From: Hygrocybe punicea
Taxonomy: Eukaryota > Basidiomycota > Agaricomycetes > Agaricales > Hygrophoraceae
Length of the DNA: 64,000 nucleotides
Direction of reading: 5' to 3'
NCBI GenBank assembly: GCA_963556145.1
Contig: OY744472.1
Location: forward strand, 310,001-374,000
In this document: positions 55,149-64,000 of the stretch, one piece after another
Layout of the letters: each line of letters begins with the position of its first letter
Position numbering within the stretch: position 1 is the first letter of the stretch
Made by a program: the position numbers and the translations under genes
The notes under the pieces: generated by a model
What the model was told of the DNA's origin: nothing
The model's database searches: none
What the model saw: the letters and a program-made list of their open reading frames with translations, nothing else

Positions 55149-56926
55149 CTAGGTGGTGATGACTAACAATCGAGTTGGTATATAGTTACATAATGCATTC
55201 ATTATCCTAACGCCATGTAAATGCCTGCACGTAAATGTCTGCACTGATATCATCTTGATTCCACCTGACGGGTTCGAAGTATGTCTACGACTTCTGGTAA
55301 AGGCACTCGTTAAACTTGTCCTAGTCGTGACGAGCAACCAACCTTTATTTGTCATCCGCTCAGATCCATCAAGACCCGATTTCAGAACCACCCATCTTTG
55401 CCGAAGCGCTTGTATACTCCACAAATGTTGGAACAACTTTGCTATTTCACCCCAGACAATATTGTTATTATTTGAGACCATCTCGTGAATTCTGTCAAGG
55501 GTCTGAGTCAGAACTAATACATCAATAGGCAGGATGCGTATACCCATTTAAAAGGGTGTATGTATCCTGTTGACTCCACTTAGGTTTTTGGCCCTGACGC
55601 TGCATTGTTGTTCGTAGTTCCGTCCTAAAAATGTACCCTAAAATCAGAATGGAAGTTGAACAGGGGTAGTTCCACAACCATTTGGTGCTGCATTGCTGTC
55701 TGCTACGCTTGTATCCCATGCGTTCACTGACATCACCCCAAGGTATAGTGAACTTAGAGTCCTGGTTGGCGCTAATCTCCAACACGATTTTAGTCAGGTC
55801 TTCTTCTTCTACCTTTGTCCACCGGCCTGGCAACGTTCTAATGCATGTCTGATAGATTACGACTGCAGTCACTTACCACTTATTCGCGTGGCGCGATGTT
55901 TGAGATGATTCCTGTAGCGGTCTCGGCAGTCTGTCTCGGACCTGCCAACCATGGTGCTGACAACGGTCCATTTTTCGCCGTGTTGCGTAACATATCTGCA
56001 ATAGTGGTCAGTATATTCTAGGATACGTTGGTATCAAAGGATCTTGCCGGATCAAATCGTTATCCTCAGATTTAGTCCATGAACCCTGCTTACCCCAAGG
56101 TTGATACGCTCTGTGAACGTGATGATAAACAGCGCCTAACGGACGCAAAGGGAGGGCAGAGGCTACACATCCAGTAAATAACGCCCCAAGGATTAAATAG
56201 CTCGTTGTCAACGTACCTATCTTAGACCAAAACATATTATTACGTGTCGTTTTAGATGTGGTGAAGATCAGTTCTGCCAACTGTTCGGAGTTGATGTTGT
56301 TCAGCTGTGATACGAACTAATCAATGTGACAAGACGTCGAAGGTGGTCGAACCCGGGCCACCTCCTGGTATGAAGTGATCGCTTCACGCATCAAGCTATC
56401 CTCTTCCGCCGAGAACTTCCCTTGTTTGTACACCAAACCCTCATTTTGTGCCAAATCTGCCAACTGTCGAGTAGATAACCATTTTGTCGCCAACATTTCC
56501 GCATTTTCTGGGGTATTCTGCTTTCCGATGGCCAAAGTAGAATCCAGCGCCGATTGCTCATGACTTCCGGTCGTCTCAGACCCGGAATCTAGCATAGCAG
56601 ATTAGGAATACAGCAGACAGCTAACTTGCGCCCTTACCATCGCCCAGAGTATTCACAACTTCACTGTCCATCGTATCTCTAATTTCTGCAGCAGCGGTAA
56701 CGACTGCGTTAATGAACACGGCCGACTCGGATTTAGCACTGGAGTCGGATAATCGATTGGCCAGAGCCCCTTGGCCTTCCCGGGCCAATCTTGACCCCTT
56801 TGCCGGCCGCTGAATCGATCAAGTAACCGAGTCAAGGTGGGAGCAAATAACGCCGAGCCAACGGCTCACCTGCTCCGTGTCTTCTTCTCGACGATGTTTC
56901 CCCAGGGATGACATTTCCGAGTGCAT
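55149..56926 (-). CDS. Reb1-like Myb/SANT DNA-binding protein
   Basis: ATG at 56926 (MHSEMSSLGKHRREED), intron to RPAKGSRLAREGQGALANRL. A Myb-associated block follows (GLVYKQGKFSAEEDSLMREA, about 56440), then ELIFTTSKTTRNNMFWSKI (about 56270), RPLGAVYHHVHRAYQPWGKQ-GSWTKSEDNDLI (about 56130-56050), YVTQHGEKWTVVSTMVGRS with CRDRYRNHL (about 55985-55900), LPGRWTKVEEEDLTKIVLE with WGDVSERMGYKRSRQQCSTKW (about 55840-55680) and a last repeat (PKWSQQDTYTLL, IVWGEIAKLF, RQRWVVLK). This is the multi-Myb layout of Reb1/TTF1-type factors, which bind DNA and terminate or roadblock transcription. Near 55540 the frame changes across only about 30 nt, a very short intron or a frameshift. Confidence 0.82.
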
Positions 56927-57374
56927 AGCGAACTTGAAAGCGAACTTTGAAGGATTTGTGAGTAGCAATTTCATCAGTACTGACTCTCACTTCTTTTTTT
57001 GCAAAATGTATTTGAGAACACCTGACAACCTTCGCATACACTTCAAAAGACCAAGGCTATCTACTACAGTATTATCGACTTCGGAAGAAAAGAGACAAAT
57101 GTGGCTGTGACCCTTGTTGGCCAGCTTTATGGAGCCCGTCTTGAGGGCAGTTTAAAACTGTCAGCCCGAACCGGGAACAATGGATACTCCTATCATGATG
57201 CCTATGGATACTCCGATGTCCTCCGAGTCAAAGGAATCCAACACGAACATGAATCCTCACCAGGAGTTCATGGATTTCTCTATCGTAACGCACTATCCAC
57301 CATCATCCTCTGAGACTCGGAATCTAACATTCCCGCCCTAGTATCTAGTCAATTCCCACTATACTACACGATCC

Positions 57375-57770
57375 ATGGAGTTTTGGCAATCCGTTGTCGA
57401 GTACAATGAAATGTTGGGCAAGTTACTTGAAGCTGAGGATGTGTTTTTGCGGCAGAGGTACGCCGTGATCAAGAAGGAATGCCAGCTCATCAACAAGGAG
57501 TTGGAGTATCTTACCGAGGGCAAGATACAGCAACATCATAACATATCCCTGGCTTGCGCCAGGATGCAGCGCCGGGATTCAACAACATCTCCCCTTTTCC
57601 CACCCCATCTCGCTCCCATAATGCAGCTGGGGCCCGCAGAAAGGTTACGCTTACTCAAACGGAGCCAAGCCGACCAGGCTCGCGACGCCGAAGAAAGAGC
57701 GAGGCATAAGGGTCAAACTGGGTCAGAGAACATGGAAAATGCGGGCAATTTTCCGGAAGTCAGGTTGTAG
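57375..57770 (+). CDS. Small coiled-coil protein (131 aa)
   Basis: Intronless ORF MEFWQSVVEYNEMLGKLLEA. Residues about 5-55 form a predicted coiled coil (KKECQLINKELEYLTEGK), followed by a proline-containing linker and a charged helix (AERLRLLKRSQADQARDAEE), ending FPEVRL. It starts 449 bp from the divergent Reb1-like gene. Additional upstream exons between 56930 and 57310 are possible but unproven. Function unknown. Confidence 0.55.
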   Translation: MEFWQSVVEYNEMLGKLLEAEDVFLRQRYAVIKKECQLINKELEYLTEGKIQQHHNISLACARMQRRDSTTSPLFPPHLAPIMQLGPAERLRLLKRSQADQARDAEERARHKGQTGSENMENAGNFPEVRL

Positions 57771-57943
57771 GAGTCTGCGAGCCTATCTTTTTACTTTTTT
57801 AATGTATCACAATAACACACTATTTATTATAAAGGTTACCGGGATTCTAATCAAGCACTTAAGTTTTTGTGCAAGCATAAGTGTACACGGTCGTAAGATG
57901 GCAACAAATAGTGCATGATTTGCGAGTAATAGTATGTATCCTA

Positions 57944-60675
57944 TTAAAGCTTCAAGCTGCAAACAGCCAACTGTTGGCGAGGCACTTTGCAAAAAGGACT
58001 CTGACGACCAGAAGTCGTATTCAAGTCGAGGCCGCAAAGTGTGAGAATCCATTCACATTCTTTGGCCTGCAAAACGGCGGCTACTTTCCCTACATCATCA
58101 CCAGCAATAATGACCACTATTTCACCAACCCCATCAGGGTGAACGGGAACGAGCAAACGCAGTGGGACTAACATGGTGCGGGGAACCCTGCTCAACAATT
58201 TGACATTGATTGCTGGAGGGTCGCCTGTGACCGGAGTGCCCAGCGTATATGCAACCTTGTTCTCGTGGGTGCCATTTTCCCAGCTACAATCCGGCGTTCT
58301 GGATCCAACGATGCGCACTTTAATAGACTTTCCACGTAAGTGTTCTGTCGCAAGCCAATGTTCCGCAGGACCTGCGTGAGTAAGCCTGCGTCAAAAACAG
58401 GGGGGACAGGAAACGGGAAGCCTTATACTAGATAATAGGGCCTGGGGAGGTGTTTCATCACGGTATTCTGGTGCATCAAGCCCTTGTTGTGCGTCTCGTA
58501 AATGCAGATCTTGACCGGAAGCCGTGTTCCTGGGCGTCAACTCTGGAATGAATGCCGACATCTCATTTAGACATAGAGGCGGCCGTGGGGTTCGAGAGGA
58601 AGGATCCCAAGCCGGTGTCTGAGAATTAGACGAATCCTGCGCAGGCGTTGACAGGATAATCGAATCGGAAACAGCTGGCGACAGCAATTTCAAGTTGCTC
58701 GCGAGGATCTCTGGCTGGTGGGAAAGTGGCAGCCGAGTACTGCGTAATTCGGAGGTGCTCAGAATCAGGACAGTTACGGTTGGACAAATAAGAAAAATTT
58801 ACTATTTATCAGCCAGAAAGTCTCCCCTGATTTGCGCAATCTTGCCGGTAGCTTCTAGATAGACACTGTACGTCTCGAGGTATGCATGACGGTCTTGAAT
58901 TATCCCATAGTACCCTCTATAGCGGTGTGCTTTCACGACGAGAACATGTCTGCCGGCCATTGGATCTCTGCCCCGCACAAGACCCCGAGCCACTTCAAAT
59001 TCACACCCCTTAGATTGTTCTCTGACATAGGCCTCTGGCAATGAGATCCGACAATCTGCTTGAGCAAAGTCCACGTTGAGGGTATGTACCTGGAAGTCAT
59101 ACAGACTCGGAGGAGAGGGATCCTGCAGTAAAACAGTATAAGCTGCCATGGCAGGGTAAATGACATCACAAACCTCCGAATAGCTTGACCATGAATGATC
59201 AGAGAGGACTTTCAGCATGCTATCGCAAATCCCCAGTACATAACCGCGGCTTCCTGCCCAAAAGCCATCCCGCACCTCCACATAATCTCCAACTTTGAAG
59301 CTTTTGCTAACCTGACACGCTAGCAAGTCAAGCAAAGGCTCGTCTTCGAAGGTAATTCTGGCATCAGGCTCCTTCCGTAGTTGGACTTGCACAGTATTTT
59401 CATGCTTGTCAACTATGGTACCGAGGAAACCCTTCTGCTCCCCACTGATGACCCTGACGCGATCGTTAATGCATAGAGTAGCAGCAGCATAGTCAGTATT
59501 CCATCTATGCTTGAGTGCTTTGTCGAATCCCAGACTCTCGCTGAAGAGTCTGAGTTCTTCATAAGTTGGATGTACATTTTTTGTGGTCAAATCATTAAGG
59601 GCGAGCACTCGTTCCAATAGACCATGCTTGAAAACTTTGCCTTGGAATTTGAAACGATCAATCCGTTGCTGAACGGTGTCCGGGCCAAAAACCGTGCGAG
59701 CCCGGTCGGGATCGAAGAGTGACTGGTCAGAACGAGTGTAGCGCGTGCGCTTGGTATCAGAATAAGAGAGGCGGGGTATCACCCACAATCTCACCCTCGA
59801 GGTAAACGAGTCCATGTCAGTGACAAAACCGAGGTCCTTTTTATACGTGCCTTTCTTAATGCGCACCCAATGACCAAATGCGACCACGTCCGTGTTTCGC
59901 ATTTCCAGGAGTTGTACACGCTCAGAAATCGGCACAAGCATGATTTCCTCGTTCAGAAAGACAGTGTGCACATTTCGAAAGGCGCGCTGGATGTCTACCC
60001 TAGCAGGGGCTTCTACGTATATCGTTCCAGGGATGGAGGGTTGTGAGAAAGCAGAAACAATCTTGAAGTTCTGGACGCGTCGACTTTGTCGAAGTACAAG
60101 TTCAAGACAGTCCGATTCAAAGCCGTGCTGAAGATGTTGGATCAACCAATAGCATCGCAAGAGAGGATTCGCTTACCTTCACCCTGACACGCCAAAGGCT
60201 CACGTCCCCGGGCATCGGTTTACGGAAAGCCGGCGGTTCATTGCTTGAACAATCACTCGGGTGGATGGTTAATCGTGGTAGATGCCGCTCCCGGTTTATC
60301 ATGATGTGTGCCTGAGTTGACAGTTCAACGTGTTCCTCACGAGCAAGTTGCCAGTGATTGTCCCGGGGGTGACGATGACTCCTTGTGTACGGAAAGTCGT
60401 GATCGAGTGGTAAAGTCACGCTTTGATCATCTGAGTCGTCCCCCGAGACGAAATCTGTATGAACAGGTGCGTGATTCGGACTTGAAGGGAAGGGGAGATA
60501 CAGCAACAACTTACCATGAAGGCTTCCGTCGTCATGCTCATCCGAGTTGTCGCTGCGAACATCGGCTTCCAAGTCCAGGAAAGTGGATACCTATTGCCAC
60601 CGTAGAACTTGGGGAATATAATAATAACACATTCTCAACTCTTACCGTCAGTCGTCGTTTCTTCAAGTTTAACAT
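57944..60675 (-). CDS. Spt5-like transcription elongation factor paralogue (NGN and KOW domains)
   Basis: ATG at 60675 (MLNLKKRRLT) is spliced to VSTFLDLEADVRSDNSDEHD, an acidic region typical of Spt5 N-termini. A 50-nt intron joins WRVRVK to HGFESDCLELVLRQ, the start of an NGN-like domain (VSAFSQPSIPGTIYVEAPAR, VDIQRAFRNVHTVFL). KOW-like segments follow: HWVRIKKGTYKKDLGFVTD, INDRVRVISGEQKGFLGTIV, VGDYVEVRDGFWAGSRGYVL, GRHVLVVKAHRYRGYYGII, and near the C-terminus GEIVVIIAGDDVGKVAAVLQ. A Ser/Pro segment (SQTPAWDPSSRTP) recalls the Spt5 C-terminal repeat region. Introns at about 58790-58745 and 58430-58375 keep frame. Spt5 binds RNA polymerase; this is a divergent paralogue, not necessarily the essential gene. 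Apparently intact. Confidence 0.85.
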
Positions 60676-60853
60676 GATGCCACACTTGATGCCACATGCG
60701 AATATCAAACTTTATGATCAGGAAGAATCCGAGTCCAATACAACAACGTCAACATGTACAATCAAGTGTTAAAAGAGATCGCGACAGTAATTTCTTGTTA
60801 AGCATAAATATATAAATTCATGGGATGAAAACCGGCAAAAAAATCACCTTGAT

Positions 60854-61394
60854 TTAGTCCAGGATGATACCCAAATGGTCAGCAATTTGTTGTCTTCGGG
60901 CAGCTACTGTGGGAGCAGGGTGCTGGGGTAGCAACGGGAGGTTAAGATGGGTTGCGGCCGCGATGCAGTTCGCAGCTGGGGACGAGTCATTATCTCCTGT
61001 ATTTTCTAAATAGATTACATACACGTGAAGCCAATTAATTCCTCACGAGTCTTCGGCGCTGGTGGTTGGAGTAGTCCATGTAGGCCACGCAGTGGGGCAC
61101 TCCGACCCGCACTGGAATTGGCAAGTCGCATGGGCAGGCTATGGCATTTGTGAGATATGCGAACATTACAAGAAACTGAATTTACGTTTGGTCAATCCTG
61201 TCGACTGTGGCCTTGACACCGTCAACTTTGGTCTTGATAGCGTCAACTTTCTTGCTTAGTTGTTTGATAAGGTCTGATAACTCCCGAATGTTGTCCCCAG
61301 GAGGTGGGATGTTCGGAATGCGCTCAACTTCCGTAATTACATCTCGGAGACCATTAGCCAGTCGGAGGAAATCGGGTTGCAAAACGTCAGCCAT
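60854..61394 (-). CDS. Small coiled-coil protein with conserved C-terminus
   Basis: ATG at 61394 (MADVLQPDFLRLANGL). The first exon ends in a coiled coil (LIKQLSKKVDAIKTKVDGV-KATVDRI). The middle exon at about 61180-61030 (HKCHSLPMRLANSSAG, LLQPPAPKTREEL) and last exon at about 61005-60854 (SSPAANCIAAATHLNLPLLP, RRQQIADHLGIILD) are separated by short introns. About 150-165 residues. A recurrent small basidiomycete protein type from memory; function unknown. It is divergent from the gene at 61952. Confidence 0.65.
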
Positions 61395-61672
61395 CGTCAA
61401 GGTGTTACAAAAAAAAAAAAAACAGGGCAAGGGGTAAGTGAATTCACTCTCCGCTCGAAATGCCAGCAAGCATGAATTCGACGGGACTCAACAACGACAC
61501 GATATTTTGAAAAGAAAACAAAGATGCCAGGCTATTGGCTGGACATGAATAATATTGTAAAGCAAGAATGGGAATAATGGTATAAGAATTGGAGTGAGCA
61601 TCAAAACAGATGTTTGACGGTGATCGCTTCTTAAAGTTAAATTACATAACGAACGACCCTAAAGGGACAATG

Positions 61673-61821
61673 TATATAAGTCGCCGAGTTCTGCCCTCAC
61701 AACTTCCGCTTCCCCGATCAGTAGCCCCCCATCATGAACGCCATAGCTAAAAAATTCCATGCTTAATAAGCAGTGTCGCTTCTCTCCATTCAAACCGCCC
61801 TAGACAGTCATTGTATATAAG
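61673..61821 (+). promoter_or_regulatory. Duplicated TATA-box promoter segment
   Basis: TATATAAG at 61673-61680 and again at 61814-61821, each followed by GTCRCCGARTTCYGCCMTC. A 141-bp-spaced duplication upstream of the ATG at 61952. A 10-codon ORF (MNAIAKKFHA) follows the first box at 61733. Confidence 0.6.
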
Positions 61822-61951
61822 TCACCGAATTCCGCCATCGCATCCGCGATCTTTGCCCTTCCGTAATAGTTAATAAAATAATGAATAAATAATCAATGTT
61901 GGAAAAGATATAAATTGCGGAGCGATGATTTAGACTGACATTTGCTGGAGG

Positions 61952-63222
61952 ATGGCTGACGACTTAGATAACTGTGGTGAAGGTTTGTTCTTCCACATTC
62001 CGAGTCTACGAGACCGACCGACAATTTATTGCAGAGTCCATCCCAAATTTCCCATTCATTTTCCCGCCCTTATCCTTACCGCCCTGTATCGCATCACTTC
62101 GTGGTAAGTTGTGTTATCTAAATTCAAGTGATGACTTGATATTTCATTGCGGCAGACCCGACACCCGACACCTCGCCTTTGGTCCCAGCAGGCGAAACCA
62201 GGGACTCGATCTTCGAAAGACTCGACCTGTCCTTGCTTATACCCAGTCCTCCGCCATTCTCTCAGTTAACGCCAAACGCCATAAGCTGCGAATACCTACT
62301 GGAATGGCATAAAATTCTTAGCTCTGCTCGAAGCCACTACAATATCGGGGTACCGCTGAGGCCGTTGTGGTGCGGCCACAAACGTCTTTTCGGAAGACAA
62401 GAAATTTGGGCCGTTGCAATTCTCATGCGTAACATCTATGGGCAATTTTGGCAACCGGAACTCTGTACGTTCCGTAGTAATTGTTGTGCCATTGCTCATC
62501 AACCACAACAGCGGGCATTTTGGCTTCAACGGGCGAATATTTTGCATTCGGGACATTGGAAGACCCCCACCCCTCCTTTCTGGACTTTGTAAGTGCGCTA
62601 TTATTACTTTTGCCATACATTCTCATTATCTTTCTAGGTTATCCAAGACCATGAACTTATGGTAGAACAACTCAAACAAAACGTCCTCGCGACGATTATC
62701 CCTCGAGTTTACAGCGGGCGGTACGGACCGGTCAGGAAATTGTTGAAATACGTGAAGTCCAATCAGATCTGGAACCTCCCGGCTTGGGAGGTAAGTTTTT
62801 TTAATTACTCATGGAACAATTTTTTCTCAACTGTGTACGGTGCAGCATGGCGTCGATATCCTCTTCGGGGGATTGATTATGGCCGATTTAATGAGGGATG
62901 TATTTCTTGGCTCACACTCCTCCATTGCACGCCACTGGGAATACGGTTTCCTTGAGCGGCGACCCTATATTTCCAAGGATACTTTGGAAACGGCAGCGCA
63001 ACTTGTAAGGAAATGTTATTTTGCCCCACCTTCACTGAAATGTATTTTAAATTACAGTGCGTATATGTCGTTTGTCATGTAGTTTACCAGCAAGAATTCA
63101 CATGCTCTAATTATCAAGGTGTTGCGAAGGACGTCCGCGATATCATTAACGACATGTACAATGATCCCACGCAATTCGAGAGGTACCTGTTATTGGAGGC
63201 CGCCTGGGATCAGCGGCTTTAA
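61952..63222 (+). CDS. Conserved hypothetical protein, multi-exon
   Basis: MADDLDNCGE is spliced to ESIPNFPFIFPPLSLPPCIA, then DPTPDTSPLVPAGETRDSIF with YLLEWHKILSSARSHYNIGV and PLRPLWCGHKRLFG. A middle part of uncertain frame (62400-62590) is followed by VIQDHELMVEQLKQNVLATI, RVYSGRYGPVRKLLKYVKSN, QIWNLPAWE, then HGVDILFGGLIMADLMRDVF with HWEYGFLERRPYISKDTL, and VAKDVRDIINDMYNDPTQFE ending AAWDQRL. The C-terminal half is strongly coding. I recall related proteins in agaric genomes but no named domain. It lies directly upstream of the Plavaka transposase on the same strand. The middle exon structure is approximate. Confidence 0.6.
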
Positions 63223-63390
63223 TTAGTTTCTCATTTACTGGGTTTAAATTTTCACCGCGTGGTTTTTTGATTACCACATCGTAATTGCAATCCAACCCAT
63301 CTCTAAACTTCTCCACAAAATTTCCTGTCGTCCATATGTTGATTTAATCCATCAATTATCGTAGAGCCTGCTGACTGTACTCTTCGACCC

Positions 63391-64000
63391 ATGGATCGTG
63401 GCTCTGCATTCGGTCAAACCTGCTCTTGCAGCAGAACTTTTTCCCACTTGGGAGCTTTTAGGAATCACCAGAACAACTGCAGGCACAGTAAAAGACGCCT
63501 GTCTAATGCGCTGGCGAAAGCGAAGGAGGCCTTAGCTGCTAGAAAACGGGACAGCATCGTATCTAACCCGAACCCGGAGCCTTGTCCGAGTGTTGACGGC
63601 GACCAGCGGGATCACTTTATTCCCCATATCCCTCCGCAGTCTTGGGACGCCGCCCCTTCTACGGAATCTGATATCGGTTTCGACGAAGCGAGACCTAAGA
63701 AACGTGTCAAAAAACTTCCTCTTCGCTTTCGGGTGGCCAGTCTGCAGATGCATGACAAGAAACTCGCCGATATTCTTCCTCAACCAGCCCCCGCGCTACC
63801 CCCTCCTGGCGTAGAAGCTACGGGTTCAGGTTCTCGAGCATCACCACCATTGACTACGCTTGACACCACTAATTCTGTTGAATATGGCGATTCTGGCGTG
63901 CGCGGTTGTATTCGCCGAATTCTTGATTCTGAAAAGAATTCATTTGGCATATTCCGTCGCTACCATGCAGAGAAATTCCCATCCCATGATCCTGAAGGCG
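63391..64000 (+). CDS. Plavaka-type (CACTA-like) transposase, N-terminal part
   Basis: ATG at 63391 (MDRGSAFGQT). A zinc-finger-like motif follows at once (CSCSRTFSHLGAFRNH then NNC), then a basic helix (SKRRLSNALAKAKEALAARK), a linker, KKLPLRFRVASLQMHDKK, and at the window edge NSFGIFRRYHAEKFPSHDPE. Zinc finger followed by the PNSFGL.R-type and PSHDP motifs is the N-terminal layout of Plavaka transposases in basidiomycetes. The frame is open to the right edge; the catalytic domain is off-window, so completeness is unknown. Confidence 0.8.
   Translation, partial: MDRGSAFGQTCSCSRTFSHLGAFRNHQNNCRHSKRRLSNALAKAKEALAARKRDSIVSNPNPEPCPSVDGDQRDHFIPHIPPQSWDAAPSTESDIGFDEARPKKRVKKLPLRFRVASLQMHDKKLADILPQPAPALPPPGVEATGSGSRASPPLTTLDTTNSVEYGDSGVRGCIRRILDSEKNSFGIFRRYHAEKFPSHDPEG

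Overview
The window looks like a chromosomal piece of a filamentous basidiomycete, probably an Agaricomycete. The basis is many short (about 45-65 nt) spliceosomal introns, KDZ (Kyakuja/Dileera/Zisupton) and Plavaka-type transposases, a TET/JBP-like dioxygenase next to the KDZ gene, and lineage-typical families (DUF6532, DUF6698, HNH_2, JmjC and Spt5-like proteins). No rRNA, tRNA or CRISPR array was recognised. Most of the first 51 kb is transposon in transposon; the last 11 kb is gene-dense.

1-13.5 kb is a nested stack. A Ty3/Gypsy element on the minus strand (LTR about 12.7-13.5 kb, Gag-protease 10.0-12.6 kb, reverse transcriptase 1-688) is split by a small LTR element with 157-bp LTRs (689-9549). 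That element is itself interrupted three times: a complete hAT transposon (5102-8845, perfect 8-bp duplication), a 1670-bp solo LTR (3070-4739, duplication GCGTT) and a non-autonomous hAT (1794-2857). Subtracting the three insertions leaves one uninterrupted reading frame (about 550 codons, one TGA) and no reverse transcriptase, so the middle element is a TR-GAG-like element. The solo LTR carries a 56-codon transmembrane micro-ORF that is conserved in a second LTR copy at 50.4-50.9 kb.

13.5-30.3 kb holds decayed genes and small elements: a zinc-ribbon gene split by an 814-bp fold-back MITE, tandem repeats, a DUF6532 gene, an ORF with 99-bp repeats, a 2.35-kb terminal-inverted-repeat element, a NIMA-like kinase relic with altered catalytic motifs, a 2.3-kb inverted-repeat element containing a 556-bp solo LTR (duplication CCAGA), and an apparently intact HNH_2-domain gene.

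30.3-44.5 kb is a chromatin-enzyme neighbourhood. A KDZ transposase with a cysteine-cluster domain and a Ulp1-like SUMO protease lie on the minus strand; a TET/JBP-like dioxygenase and a JmjC-type protein lie on the plus strand. The transposase, TET and JmjC genes each contain in-frame stops, so the unit looks decayed. An intact-looking second hAT (44540-48104) abuts the JmjC gene, and its first three bases form that ORF's stop codon. 48-52.7 kb is minisatellite, LTR fragment and low-information sequence.

52.7-64 kb carries compact, mostly open genes, some in divergent pairs: DUF6698, a coiled-coil protein, a Reb1-like Myb protein, a second coiled-coil protein, an Spt5-like NGN/KOW protein, a third coiled-coil protein, a conserved unknown, and the N-terminus of a Plavaka transposase running off the right edge. 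Paralogues of transcription elongation (Spt5) and termination/roadblock (Reb1) factors next to a transposase suggest, as inference, cargo of a large mobile element.
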